A DNA stretch of 64,000 bases from Desulfobacteraceae bacterium Eth-SRB2 (GTDB lineage Bacteria; Desulfobacterota; Desulfobacteria; Desulfobacterales; UBA11574): assembly GCA_004193595.1 (NCBI GenBank), contig RPGQ01000037.1, positions 358,688-422,687 of the forward strand, written 5' to 3'. The position numbers and the translations under genes are program-made. The notes beneath the pieces were generated by a model that ran no database searches, was not told the DNA's origin, and saw only the letters and a list, made by a program, of their open reading frames with translations. Below, piece after piece: positions 17,147 through 26,178 of the stretch. Position 1 is the first letter of the stretch. Every line of letters begins with the position of its first letter.

Positions 17147-18721
17147 TTATATTTTAAAGCTTTCGGACATTCCGGCATACCGTTTTCTCAGCTTTGGTTT
17201 TTCTATCTTTCCGGTGGGGTTGCGCGGGACATCACCGAAAATAATTCTGCGGGGTCTTTTGTATCTGGGAAGTGCCTGACAAAAATCGTTGATTTCTTCC
17301 GTTGTGAGTTCCTGGCCGGGTTTTACCTGGACCACGGCGGTGGCGATTTCTCCCAGGCGGAGGCTTGAAAGGCCAATGACCGCCACATCGTGAATTTTTG
17401 AATGAGCCTGTAGAAAATCTTCGATCTCAACAGGATAAATGTTTTCTCCGCCGGTTATGATCACATCTTTTTTCCGGTCCACCAGCCAGATAAAACCCTC
17501 TGGGTCCTGCCGGGCCACGTCGCCGGTCAACAGCCAGCCGTCGACTAAAACCTCCCGGGTAGCCTCCGGATTTTTGTAGTACTCATTCATAACTCCCGGC
17601 CCCCTGACCATTAACTCGCCGGGCTCTCCCTGAACCACAGGATTCAGCGTGTTGTCTACAATCTTGATCTCCCAGTCAAAACCGGGCAAGCCTATGGAAC
17701 CGACCTTGTGCATGTTTTCCATTCCCAGATGGACGCATCCGGGTCCGGTACATTCGGTCAGACCATAATTGGTATCATACTGGTGATGGGGGAAAACTTT
17801 TTTCCATTCCTTAATCAGGCTGGGAGGTACGGGCTGGGCGCCGATGTGCATCAGCCGCCACTGATCCAGATTGTAATCTTTGAGCTTAATTTCTCCGCTC
17901 TGGATCGCAAAAAGGATATCCAGCGCCCAGGGAACCAAAAGCCAGACTACCGTTACCTGTTCTTCGGAAATGGCTTCAATGATCCACCTGGGTTCGATTC
18001 CTTTGAGGATAACGCTCCGGGCTCCCACAATGAAATTGCCGAACCAGTGCATCTTGGCTCCGGTGTGATATAGGGGAGGGATACAAAGGAAATTATCCCG
18101 GTGGGTCTGATGGTGATGCAGATTTTCCACAAAGCAGGAAAATTCAAGATTTCTATGAGTCAAAAGTGTTGCCTTGGGTGTGCCTGTGGTGCCTGAGGTA
18201 AAGTAAAGGGCCGCTTCATCGGTAATCTTTATTTCAACTTCAGGATCAATAGAAGGTTGATCTGTAAGAACTTTTTGATATGATTCGGCATAGTCGGGCC
18301 TGAGTTCCTCCGGCCCCAAAAAAATATAGGTTTTTACTAATCTATCCATGTCTTGCTTGATGGAATTAATGCGTTCAATAAATTCTTGGCCAAATATAAA
18401 GGCCTTTGCCTCGGCGGTTTCCGCACAGCGTCGGATCGTTTTTGCCACAAAGCGAAAATTAAGAGGAACCGCCCAGGCGCCCGTACGAAGTATCCCAAAA
18501 TAGATAGGCAGCCATTGGATACAATTGGTCATTAAATGGACCACCCGGTCACCTTTTGTAATTCCCCTGGATATCAGTGCCTGGGCCACCTGATTGGCCT
18601 GGTCGTCAAACTTTTTCCAGGTGATTTCCTTACGACGGTTTTTTGCCGGCTCCCTTTCTACGAGTGCCGTTTCAGAACCGTACATACGGGCATTTCGGGC
18701 CAGTATCTCAGTAATCAGCAT
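17147..18721 (-). CDS. Acyl-CoA synthetase (AMP-forming)
   Basis: The 524-residue ANL-superfamily enzyme activates a carboxylic acid as acyl-AMP and transfers it to CoA. Visible motifs are the P-loop TSGTTGTPKATLLTHRN, YGLTECTGPG (A5), GWLLTGDVA (A7), the hinge DRKKDVIITGGENIYP (A8) and the C-terminal NPTGKIEKPKLRKRY with the catalytic Lys. Length suits medium/long-chain fatty acyl-CoA ligases. The specific substrate cannot be read from sequence. It is monocistronic, with a repeat-rich 1.2 kb upstream of its start. Confidence 0.88.
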   Translation of the reverse strand: MLITEILARNARMYGSETALVEREPAKNRRKEITWKKFDDQANQVAQALISRGITKGDRVVHLMTNCIQWLPIYFGILRTGAWAVPLNFRFVAKTIRRCAETAEAKAFIFGQEFIERINSIKQDMDRLVKTYIFLGPEELRPDYAESYQKVLTDQPSIDPEVEIKITDEAALYFTSGTTGTPKATLLTHRNLEFSCFVENLHHHQTHRDNFLCIPPLYHTGAKMHWFGNFIVGARSVILKGIEPRWIIEAISEEQVTVVWLLVPWALDILFAIQSGEIKLKDYNLDQWRLMHIGAQPVPPSLIKEWKKVFPHHQYDTNYGLTECTGPGCVHLGMENMHKVGSIGLPGFDWEIKIVDNTLNPVVQGEPGELMVRGPGVMNEYYKNPEATREVLVDGWLLTGDVARQDPEGFIWLVDRKKDVIITGGENIYPVEIEDFLQAHSKIHDVAVIGLSSLRLGEIATAVVQVKPGQELTTEEINDFCQALPRYKRPRRIIFGDVPRNPTGKIEKPKLRKRYAGMSESFKI

Positions 18722-18897
18722 AAGTATTCCTTTCCATATACGAAATTTTATGATGTGGATATCAAACCGGCGTTAAATGGTCAAGAAGCACGAAAAAATT
18801 GGTAGCCGTTAACGGGTTCAGGAGTCGGGTTCTCCGGTTACGGCATAAACCTTTAGTACAGGCTTTTGAATCCCAATAAAGTTAGACCGCTCCACAA

Positions 18898-19090
18898 CGG
18901 CGTATATCTCTTTCCAACCGACTGAAACTTGTGCTTAAGCACCCGTAAGACCGAGCCGAGATAGAATTATTAAGAACCATTCGTAGCTAAACTATCCAAT
19001 TGATTTTTTTTAGTCATAGTTTCATTCGGCTCGGGCTAACGCGTGCTAAAGCTCTTCAAACAGTCAGTCTGTTTCCAAGAGAAACACGCC
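18898..19090. repeat. 193-bp palindromic element, family A copy 2
   Basis: The left arm CGGCGTATATCTCTTTCCAA and the following GTGCTTAAGCACCCGTAAGA pair with TCGGCTCGGGCTAACGCGTG and GTTTCCAAGAGAAACACGCC on the right. Length is 193, identical to the copy at 59233 once that copy's inserted element and target duplication are subtracted. There is no coding capacity, so it is probably a MITE or structured repeat. Confidence 0.75.
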
Positions 19091-19263
19091 GTCGTTACGC
19101 TGTACCCAGATTAACGCATTTACTCTGTCTCAACCCATGTGAATAATTGACCGGTTTAACTATCTATGTTAAAGGTTAATTAGTCTCGTAGGGTGGAAAT
19201 CAAGAGCGTTGGTAAATCCTGATGCCTTTCTATTGACAAACCGTGGCTCCTAAGCTTTTTTAG

Positions 19264-19557
19264 GTGTCAAGTGTCAGGTGTCAGGGTTAAGGATTAAGGG
19301 GGAAACGAGTTGACCCATAGAAAATTTATGGACGTGGAGGATCTTCAGGTCTATAAAAAGTTGTGTGGATTACCCATCGATATCTGTTGTTGAATGGATT
19401 AGAGAACATATGGGGACGGAAAGTCCCAGAGTGAGAACCCCGCTGGCAGTTAGCTGAGGAAACGGCAGTGTATGGCGAAAAAATGAATCGTTCCCTCAGC
19501 CTGGATTTCCCCTGACACCTGAAACCTTTATGCTGACACCTGACAACTGAAACCAAA
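19264..19557. pseudogene. Possible four-helix-bundle (S23-type) gene remnant between inverted GTGTCAGG repeats
   Basis: From 19328 a plus-strand frame reads MDVEDLQVYKKLCGLPIDI and then stops. It resembles the start of four-helix-bundle (23S intervening-sequence type) proteins (E-D-L-x-V-Y-K-K). GTGTCAGGTGTCAGGG lies to the left (19267-19282) and inverted copies CCCTGACACCTGAAACC and CTGACACCTGACAACTG lie to the right. It is a decayed fragment at best. Confidence 0.3.
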
Positions 19558-19655
19558 TAGCCATGGTAATCTTAGCAAAAAACAGTCTTGATTTACACCA
19601 GCCCTGTTTTTTATACAACGTTAGTATATCACCTAAAATTTGCAATTGTCGATTT

Positions 19656-19732
19656 GGCCGCATTTTCAAGGCGCAGGGTGTGCAGCCGTAGTAAACTACT
19701 GCAAACACCCTGCAACACAGAAAATGCGGTCA
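19656..19732. repeat. Large hairpin repeat (GGCCGCATTTTC arms)
   Basis: GGCCGCATTTTCAAGGCGCA to the centre GTAGTAAACTAC, then the mirrored TGCAACACAGAAAATGCGGT, give a nearly complete hairpin of about 77 bases. It is non-coding and probably a dispersed palindromic element. The remaining bases of 18722-19902 show no gene. Confidence 0.6.
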
Positions 19733-19902
19733 AAGGGGCAAACCCGAAGGGTACAAATTTAAAAAACTTTTTTATTTGTGCACTCAGCCATATGATGCAC
19801 CGGAAAAACAAATGATCAAATGCTAACTATATACTATAATTATGTTTATTTAATCCTTTTAAAATTTGTATGCAGGTTTTAGGTATCAAAAGGAGTCGTT
19901 TT

Positions 19903-20823
19903 ATGCACTTTTTAGTAGTAGGCCCCGGAGCCATGGGATGTTTGTTCGCCGCTCGATTAAAGAAAGCGGGTTATGAGGTAACGCTTCTGGATTATTTACC
20001 GGAAAGAGCCCGGCAGATAAACAACCGGGGAATTGTTGTCCAAGGGGTTACCGGCGAATATACGGTAAAGGTGCCTGCGGTAGCAGACGGGATTCCCATA
20101 AAGCCTGACTTTGTGTTAATTTGTGTGAAATCTTATACGACAAAGCAAGCCGCGGAGAAGATCAAGTCCTGGCTGAGTCCCGAAGCGTTCGTGGTTACCT
20201 TGCAAAACGGTGTGGGAAACCTTGAGATCTTGGGGGAGATATTCGGTAAGAAAAAGGTGTTCGGCGGTATTACGGCGCAAGGCTCCACCCTTCTGGGGCC
20301 GGGGAAAATAAAACATGCCGGACAGGGAGAGACCATTATCGGGCCTGAAGAAGATCCCGACGGCCCTTTAGAAAGAATTGTTTCTGCATTTAACACGGCA
20401 GGCTTTAAAACCCGATCCATAAAAAATGTGGATGATCTTATCTGGGGCAAACTGATTATTAATGTGGGTATCAATGTGCTCAGCGCGATTACACGGCTTA
20501 AAAACGGGCGGTTGGCCGAGTTAAACGGAACTCGCCGGGTCATGGAAAATGCGGTTAAAGAGGCGGTTGCCGTGGCTCAGGCTAAAAACATACGGCTTCC
20601 TTATCCCGACCCTTTAGCCCGTGTCATGGAGGTCTGCAGGGATACGGCGGAAAACATCGCTTCCATGCTTCAGGATGTCCTAAAGGAGAGAATTACCGAG
20701 GTTGACTTCATAAACGGCGCTATCGTGCGGGAAGGAATTGCACTGGGAATCCCGACTCCTGTGAATCATACCCTGACCTGCCTGGTAAAGACAATCCAGG
20801 AGACCTACAAGGAAAGAATATAA
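19903..20823 (+). CDS. panE: 2-dehydropantoate 2-reductase
   Basis: PanE reduces ketopantoate to pantoate with NADPH in pantothenate/CoA synthesis. The 306-residue protein starts with the dinucleotide loop VGPGAMGCLFAARL. It then has LICVKSYTT, LQNGVGN, and DLIWGKLIINVGINVLSA, which holds the catalytic Lys. The ATG at 19903 follows AAAGGAG, so the in-frame ATG 33 bases upstream is unlikely. A related 2-hydroxyacid-type ketopantoate reductase role is possible, as this family contains paralogues. It is a single gene in a repeat-rich stretch. Confidence 0.85.
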   Translation: MHFLVVGPGAMGCLFAARLKKAGYEVTLLDYLPERARQINNRGIVVQGVTGEYTVKVPAVADGIPIKPDFVLICVKSYTTKQAAEKIKSWLSPEAFVVTLQNGVGNLEILGEIFGKKKVFGGITAQGSTLLGPGKIKHAGQGETIIGPEEDPDGPLERIVSAFNTAGFKTRSIKNVDDLIWGKLIINVGINVLSAITRLKNGRLAELNGTRRVMENAVKEAVAVAQAKNIRLPYPDPLARVMEVCRDTAENIASMLQDVLKERITEVDFINGAIVREGIALGIPTPVNHTLTCLVKTIQETYKERI

Positions 20824-21009
20824 CCTAAACCATTCCAAAGGGTAACTCATTCATTGGTGTAGCTCCAATAACTCAAGAGGGATTTTATTTAAATATTTTG
20901 TTAACTCTCTTTTTTTTCATTGAAACTTTCATGAAATTGATGTTAAAAAAGAGCCGTTTCCAATAATTAGTCATTTCTGCCAATATCAACTAAAAGTTAT
21001 CGCAAACCT

Positions 21010-21480
21010 ATGGCCAGGTCAAAGAATGACAATTTAAGCGGAAAATCGCTTTGGAAGACAACTCCCACAGCGGCAAGGAACCTGGATATGGTTCTTGGGT
21101 TCGTGGTTAATCTGTCCTTACCCTACTGGCGGGATCACTTCTTTTTCATGGGGGCAGATGATGCCAACTTTTTCCAATTGACGGGGGGCGAATTCCCGAA
21201 AAAAATCGAGCCAGGCAAAACCCATCCGATATTTACCCTTAAGGCCCTGCCCAATCACGTAGGTTATAGAGTGTGCCCTTGCAGTTCCCGAAAACCTTTT
21301 GACAGGCATCATTACCGCTATATTAATAAAGGGTGCCGGCTGGAGTTTACAAATCACGAAATGGATCGGAATTCCTATCTCGTGGAAAACATATTGTTGA
21401 ATTTGCCACCCACAATTGCCATTAAATTCAGATTCAAAGGACAGGTGCCGAATATATGTCTGATGGTTAAGAAAAAATAA
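21010..21480 (+). CDS. Hypothetical protein, possibly MazF/PemK-like barrel, first gene of the sigma-protease cluster
   Basis: I do not recognise a firm family for this 156-residue protein. The segment THPIFTLKALPNHVGYRVCP followed by CSSRKP, and later DRNSYLVENILLNLPP and FKGQVP, resembles the strand order of MazF/PemK toxins (P-V-x-V-L, the S near the second strand, S-Y-V, then R-x-x-x-x-G). This is weak visual similarity. An alternative ATG at 21088 has a better ribosome site (AAGGAA), giving 130 residues. It lies 39 bases before the sigma factor on the same strand and so probably belongs to that operon. The MazF guess matters because the known CalpT anti-sigma protein has a MazF-like part. 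Confidence 0.5.
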   Translation: MARSKNDNLSGKSLWKTTPTAARNLDMVLGFVVNLSLPYWRDHFFFMGADDANFFQLTGGEFPKKIEPGKTHPIFTLKALPNHVGYRVCPCSSRKPFDRHHYRYINKGCRLEFTNHEMDRNSYLVENILLNLPPTIAIKFRFKGQVPNICLMVKKK

Positions 21481-21519
21481 TTTTCCTTTACACGTAAACC
21501 CGCACTTACGGAAAGCCTG

Positions 21520-22605
21520 GTGATCCAAATAGGCTCGGAGCCTGAAATTAGAAAATGGTTTGAAAATCCGGATACCAAGCGGATCATTGAAGATGTCGCC
21601 GGAGCCCTATACCCTCTTTTGAAAACCCGCAAGATCTTTCTGGCGATTTATTCCCCGGGCGAACTCATATCCAAAAACAGAGAGGACATCGTTAATGATG
21701 TTACTGCCGAACTTGTTCTTTTTATATTAGAAAATGTATCCCATATTCAACAGCGTCTCATGGCTGCCGGGCAAGGGGGCGCCCGGTATCTTAAAACAGC
21801 GTTTCTAAATCACTGCAAGGATAAATCCCGCAGCCTGAAAACCAATCGATTTAAGTATCTTTACAAGCGTGCCGCAGATATTCTCAGAAATTCAGAAAAA
21901 TTTAATACCATAGCCAGGCAACCGGATATATCTTGTTTTTCCATTTCTCCTGAGAGCAGGCAGATACCGCCACTGACCCAAGAAGATTACGGTAATATAC
22001 CTTTTCCTGAACAAGAGACTAATTTGGCTTTTAATAAGATTAACAGTAAAGACAGGATATTAAAACTGGCGCATCATTTCCTGATTCATCTTTCTCAAAT
22101 CCATGGGAACACGCCGGTTCGGGTTGATTTGAGGGATTTTATTCAGTGGATCGGTTTGCATGTAGATTTGACAGATCCGATAATGGATCGTATCGAACCA
22201 TCAAACCGCACGACTTATTCAGAAAGCCACGGAGAAAATGATGATAAAATTCCCGACTCCATACACCGCCCGGATCGACTTTACGAAAATTTGCATTTTA
22301 ATCAGGATCTGGTTATGAAATGGGCGGAAAATTTTTCAAACAGGCTTACACAAAAGGAAAAGCTTTTATTTTATTTGCGGTATGGTGAAAAGCTCAGTCT
22401 TGAACAAATTGCAGATAAATCCGGATACAAAGGCCCGTCAGGTCCGGAATATCAGTTTGACAAAATTGAAAACAAACTCCGCTATTTTTTACGGGATCTT
22501 CCCTGGTTGTCTCCGGGAGAGGGGCAGGAGACAAACGAAGAAGCGTTTACCCTTTTTTTGAAAACGTTGCTTAAGACTTTGAAAAGTTCGATTCAAAAGC
22601 CGTAA
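21520..22605 (+). CDS. ECF-like sigma-70 family factor
   Basis: This 361-residue protein has a region-2-like helix set (DIVNDVTAELVLFILEN, then ARYLKTAFLNHCKDKSRS, the core-binding and -10 helices). Near the C-terminus is region 4: LTQKEKLLFYLRYGEKLSLE followed by QIADKSGY, a helix-turn-helix. The long, polar linker between them is unusual, since ECF factors are normally about 180-200 residues. The start is GTG with GGAAAG upstream. The next gene encodes a zinc-finger-like protein, as expected for a sigma/anti-sigma pair. It probably directs RNA polymerase to a small regulon; targets are unknown. Confidence 0.7.
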   Translation: MIQIGSEPEIRKWFENPDTKRIIEDVAGALYPLLKTRKIFLAIYSPGELISKNREDIVNDVTAELVLFILENVSHIQQRLMAAGQGGARYLKTAFLNHCKDKSRSLKTNRFKYLYKRAADILRNSEKFNTIARQPDISCFSISPESRQIPPLTQEDYGNIPFPEQETNLAFNKINSKDRILKLAHHFLIHLSQIHGNTPVRVDLRDFIQWIGLHVDLTDPIMDRIEPSNRTTYSESHGENDDKIPDSIHRPDRLYENLHFNQDLVMKWAENFSNRLTQKEKLLFYLRYGEKLSLEQIADKSGYKGPSGPEYQFDKIENKLRYFLRDLPWLSPGEGQETNEEAFTLFLKTLLKTLKSSIQKP

Positions 22606-22647
22606 TTTTTAGCAAAGAACATATCTTCAGATAGAGGAAGTTAATTC

Positions 22648-23808
22648 ATGCACAGCAGAAAACTGGCACTGGCCATGGCAAAACAACACAGGCAGTGTCC
22701 GCCGCCTGATATTATCCAGGATCCGTTACAGCAGGATCAGATTAAACTGCATTGTTCCATATGTCCGTATTGTTCTACGGATCTGTCATCCGATATCCCA
22801 TTCTGGGACAAGTTTTCGCAAATGATAGTAAAAAAGTATTCAAAAGCAGGTGTTACTGAACCGGATATTTCAATCCGTCCCGGACAGTTCCGGCGGATCA
22901 CATACGGTTTGGCAGGTTGGAAAGACGGCTTTTATTATTCTCCTCCCCTAATTTTAGTCCTTGAATCCAATGAATCCCGATCCAATACAGCTCTAGTGGC
23001 CCAAACATTTCACGACATTGCCCTGGCAGGACCTGAAGATTTGATTTTATCCGCCGAGCAAACCGGCTGCGGGGAATTGTTCGTTCAATGCTGGCATATA
23101 TATACGCTAAAAGCCGATGATCTGGAGCCGCCATTGGGACAAATCAATCCGGATATTTTCAACGGTGTAAAACGGATGACGAAGAACCATAACGACCTGC
23201 CGGATTGGGTCTTGATGCCCCCACCGCTTACAGAACAAGATCCCAGAAAATATTTCAGAGAACTTGAGGTGGACACAGGCTATTTTTTTGCATCACAATC
23301 TGTGGGCCGGCTGATAGAAGATTTGGAACATCACCGGATCCGGATGGTTTATTCATCCCCGGATCAGGTCATACAGGCCTTTAATGAGAAAATTGACGGG
23401 ATTTTCTGCCCGGTGCCTGTGGATACCATGGAAGAAGCCCTTGCAGCCCTTGAATTGCCTGAAGAATATTATCCTCTTGCAGCAGCGGATAAAGATAAAA
23501 AAACAGTCGCCGCAAAATTTGTTTTTATCCAAAACCAAAAGATTATGGATCTCAAAGGGGCAGAAGCCGAGATTTATTCCGTGACCCCCTTATCCGGCAG
23601 GGTCGCAGTCAGTGGTAAAATCCACGGTCTTCCGGAAAATCCGGACGAATCAACTTTTTTGTGCTCCCTTTTTTCTGAAGATTACACAAAAGCATTTTTG
23701 GCCGAGAAAACTGAATGGGACCCTGAACAAGGGTTTTTTTATGCCGAGTTTTCAACGGACAGGGTATCTGATTTAGATTTTCGTATAACACTGGTTTTTG
23801 AAACTTGA
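22648..23808 (+). CDS. Putative zinc-binding anti-sigma factor / protease substrate
   Basis: The 386-residue protein opens with a short helix and a Cys/His cluster (C-P-P-P-D-I-I, then LHCSICPYCSTDL), like the zinc-dependent anti-sigma domain (C, later H-x-x-x-C-x-x-C). There is no membrane segment, so it is soluble. The rest (about 60-386) is unrecognised, with a beta-rich C-terminal end (about 290-386). It sits between the sigma factor (42 bases) and the Lon-type protease (75 bases). The likely role, inferred only from order and the Cys motif, is to hold the sigma factor until it is removed by proteolysis. AGGAAG precedes the ATG. Confidence 0.5.
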   Translation: MHSRKLALAMAKQHRQCPPPDIIQDPLQQDQIKLHCSICPYCSTDLSSDIPFWDKFSQMIVKKYSKAGVTEPDISIRPGQFRRITYGLAGWKDGFYYSPPLILVLESNESRSNTALVAQTFHDIALAGPEDLILSAEQTGCGELFVQCWHIYTLKADDLEPPLGQINPDIFNGVKRMTKNHNDLPDWVLMPPPLTEQDPRKYFRELEVDTGYFFASQSVGRLIEDLEHHRIRMVYSSPDQVIQAFNEKIDGIFCPVPVDTMEEALAALELPEEYYPLAAADKDKKTVAAKFVFIQNQKIMDLKGAEAEIYSVTPLSGRVAVSGKIHGLPENPDESTFLCSLFSEDYTKAFLAEKTEWDPEQGFFYAEFSTDRVSDLDFRITLVFET

Positions 23809-23882
23809 TTGTATAGGAATTTCTTTTTTTAGAGCGGCGAAGCCGCGTTATATAGAATCGCGAAGCGATTATTTAACTTGAG
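23803..23882. repeat. Double-hairpin repeat, family C copy 1
   Basis: After GTATAGGAATTTC and a T-run come GCGGCGAAGCCGC and AATCGCGAAGCGATT, two small hairpins in tandem. A near-identical copy lies at 44732-44812 and an inverted, diverged one at 28135-28182. Copies 1 and 2 each immediately precede a large defence-type gene. Confidence 0.75.
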
Positions 23883-23883
23883 A

Positions 23884-26028
23884 ATGAATATTTTGAGTCA
23901 GATTGATATCGAACATATTCAATTTCTATCACGGCACAGGTTGTATGATCACCTGAAAAATTGTCTGCGCGACCCCCATTTTTCTGTTCTCAAATCCATT
24001 GTAAGGGACAGGTCCTCATTATGTTTGGAAAAAATCAGATGCCATCTTTCAGAAAAGGTTGAGATCCTGAGACTTTTCCAACTCCATCTTATGACGGAAG
24101 TTTTCCTTTATGGCGGCAGGCTTTCCCAGAGCACGAGACACTGGATAACCGATCAAATCGACACTAAACTGTTTTTTCCGGAAACCAACATAGACTTGAT
24201 GGCATCCGGCAGATGGGCGGTGGTCCCGGCAATATTAATGAAAAACCAGTGCCAGGGCACGGTCCGGTATTTCATCGCCGGAGCTGTTCCTGATTTTAAT
24301 CCTAAGCGGTTATGGCCCGAATGGGCGGACCCTTTAATGGACAAAAGTTTCAAAGCGTCCATTATTGCTGCAAAGTCGGCATCTGAAAAAGCATCCCAGG
24401 CATCTGAAGACCTGTCTTTGTTCTGCTATCCTCTTACCATACAAACCCGGGCGCTTCAGTTTTCCGGAAAATCCATGGGGCTCTCCATGTTCCTAGGGTT
24501 TAAAAAAGTTTTCTGTATTGAAGACAGTACCAACAGGCTTCTGGCCACCGGCGGAATCGACCCGCATGGGAATATTCTCAAGGTAACCGGAATCTTCCAT
24601 AAAGTACAAATTGCAAAATCAAAAGGATTCCGGGTCGTTTTATACCCATCTTCAAACCGGGCATTCTCTGAATTTTCCGGAATGACTTTGCTACAGGTAT
24701 CCAACCTGGAACAGGCACAGATGTTCTCAGCACTCTATGCGCCGAATACAGATAACAGACTGATACTTTTTTCAGAAATGTTGAATAATTCCGACCGGTT
24801 TATTGAAAACCTCCATGCGGTTCCGCACACTTGGATTTCATGGGCCGTTGATAATAAAAAAACAGAAAAAATTGCAGATTTTGTTGTTTCTAATCCCAGG
24901 TTATTTAAAAAACTTGTCCACAGGTTTGAAGAAGGGCTTTTATCGGGTGACGTTGAGCATAGCCGGGCACTCAGCAATGTTTTTCCAAAAGAAAAGATTT
25001 TAAAAGAAGTACAATCCGCTCCGCTGACCTCATTTAAATGGTTTACTCTGAATCTTGCCCTATCCAACCACCGTGGCGACGTGTCAGCGGCGGTTAAATG
25101 GGCACAACACGCTTCGGGTCTGGCCGAACAGGCCCTTAAGGCCGATATGGAATCGGTTGCCGATTTTTACAACCACCGGTTCATTTTGTTGCATAATCGT
25201 TTCGAGTTTAACCCGGATCTGTCCGGCGGGCTCAAACATCTTATCAACAGCCTTGAAAATGTTTATGAAAAGCATTGCGAAATCGGATCACCCACCTTTC
25301 CGGCACTTGGACGACTCTATGGCTCACTTGTTCAGAACTATGGCTTCTGTGGACCGGATTATCTTGAATTTACTGAAGATTATACTCGAAAGGCAAGAAA
25401 AGCCCTGGGTGAGCAGTCTATTCCTGAATACAAGGATGAATGGCTCAGACCGTTCAACTACCTGACCTATGCCTATCTGGATGCAGACCGTTTTGATAAG
25501 GCAACAAACAGCCTGTTTAACTACCTGGAGATAACCACCTTCACGGACCTGTGGCTGATGCTGCCCGAATTTTCTCCCTGGCAGCACGCCATCCTCGCTC
25601 GATTTTTAGCGGATACCGGAAATGGTGAGAATGCTCAAAAATATTTTCATTGGGGCATCAAGAACATAAATGATATAAAAAAGGGAGAGCATCCCTGGCA
25701 GCTCTGGTGCTTCAATATGGGCCGAATCGCTATAGGTCTTGATGATCCTGAAAACGCTTTTCAACTCTTTTCCCGCAGCCTGGATATTTGTTTGTCCCAA
25801 TCCAGTGGACCTACCATACAGGTAATGGCATTGCTTCCCCTGTCCGGTCTGTTGTCACTCGATGCTCTAAAATACGAGACCGCCAATATAGCAAAGAAAA
25901 TAATAGAAACGGCGGCCCGGGAACTTAATTCAGAATATTTCAGCATCCTGGAGAAAAAAGATTTTGAAACCGTTCTTAAAATCGTCCTTGAAAAACCAGA
26001 GCGGTTATTTCCGTTTACGTATCATTAA
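23884..26028 (+). CDS. Lon-type Ser/Lys protease fused to a helical (TPR-like) region
   Basis: This 714-residue protein carries an S16 (Lon) peptidase-like domain at about 185-290. The nucleophile Ser is in FSGKSMGLSMFLGF (Ser197) and the general-base Lys in GIFHKVQIAKSKGF (Lys240). The 43-residue spacing equals that of E. coli Lon (Ser679, Lys722). Between them is ATGGIDPHGNILKV, the Lon A-x-G-x-I-x-x-x-G-x-x-x-x-V strand pair, and after them VLYPSSN. No AAA ATPase domain is present. Residues from about 340 on are helical and TPR-like (for example ENAFQLFSRSLDICL). No SAVED or CARF domain is visible. The ATG at 23884 is preferred to TTG 23878. It probably cleaves the adjacent anti-sigma protein on a signal; cas6 starts 150 bases downstream. 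Confidence 0.7.
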   Translation: MNILSQIDIEHIQFLSRHRLYDHLKNCLRDPHFSVLKSIVRDRSSLCLEKIRCHLSEKVEILRLFQLHLMTEVFLYGGRLSQSTRHWITDQIDTKLFFPETNIDLMASGRWAVVPAILMKNQCQGTVRYFIAGAVPDFNPKRLWPEWADPLMDKSFKASIIAAKSASEKASQASEDLSLFCYPLTIQTRALQFSGKSMGLSMFLGFKKVFCIEDSTNRLLATGGIDPHGNILKVTGIFHKVQIAKSKGFRVVLYPSSNRAFSEFSGMTLLQVSNLEQAQMFSALYAPNTDNRLILFSEMLNNSDRFIENLHAVPHTWISWAVDNKKTEKIADFVVSNPRLFKKLVHRFEEGLLSGDVEHSRALSNVFPKEKILKEVQSAPLTSFKWFTLNLALSNHRGDVSAAVKWAQHASGLAEQALKADMESVADFYNHRFILLHNRFEFNPDLSGGLKHLINSLENVYEKHCEIGSPTFPALGRLYGSLVQNYGFCGPDYLEFTEDYTRKARKALGEQSIPEYKDEWLRPFNYLTYAYLDADRFDKATNSLFNYLEITTFTDLWLMLPEFSPWQHAILARFLADTGNGENAQKYFHWGIKNINDIKKGEHPWQLWCFNMGRIAIGLDDPENAFQLFSRSLDICLSQSSGPTIQVMALLPLSGLLSLDALKYETANIAKKIIETAARELNSEYFSILEKKDFETVLKIVLEKPERLFPFTYH

Positions 26029-26178
26029 ATTTTTTTGTTAACTTTTTGAAAAACCGTTCGTTAATGCCGTAGTTATTTGTGAAAAGCTTAATCCGGAAAA
26101 GCCGGAAAAATATTTGCCACAAAGACACTAAGACACAAAAGATAAACAAGTTAGTTCGCTTCGCTCACGATTGGAAGG

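Noticed and set aside
19870..19902. Upstream ATG for panE
   Set aside because: It gives residues before the dinucleotide-binding loop that the family lacks, and the AAAGGAG site lies between the two ATGs.
23884..26028. Reading the protease as CalpL (SAVED-Lon) itself
   Set aside because: The Lon-like domain is clear, but the C-terminal part looks like helical repeats and I see no SAVED pattern; calling it CalpL would overstate the evidence.
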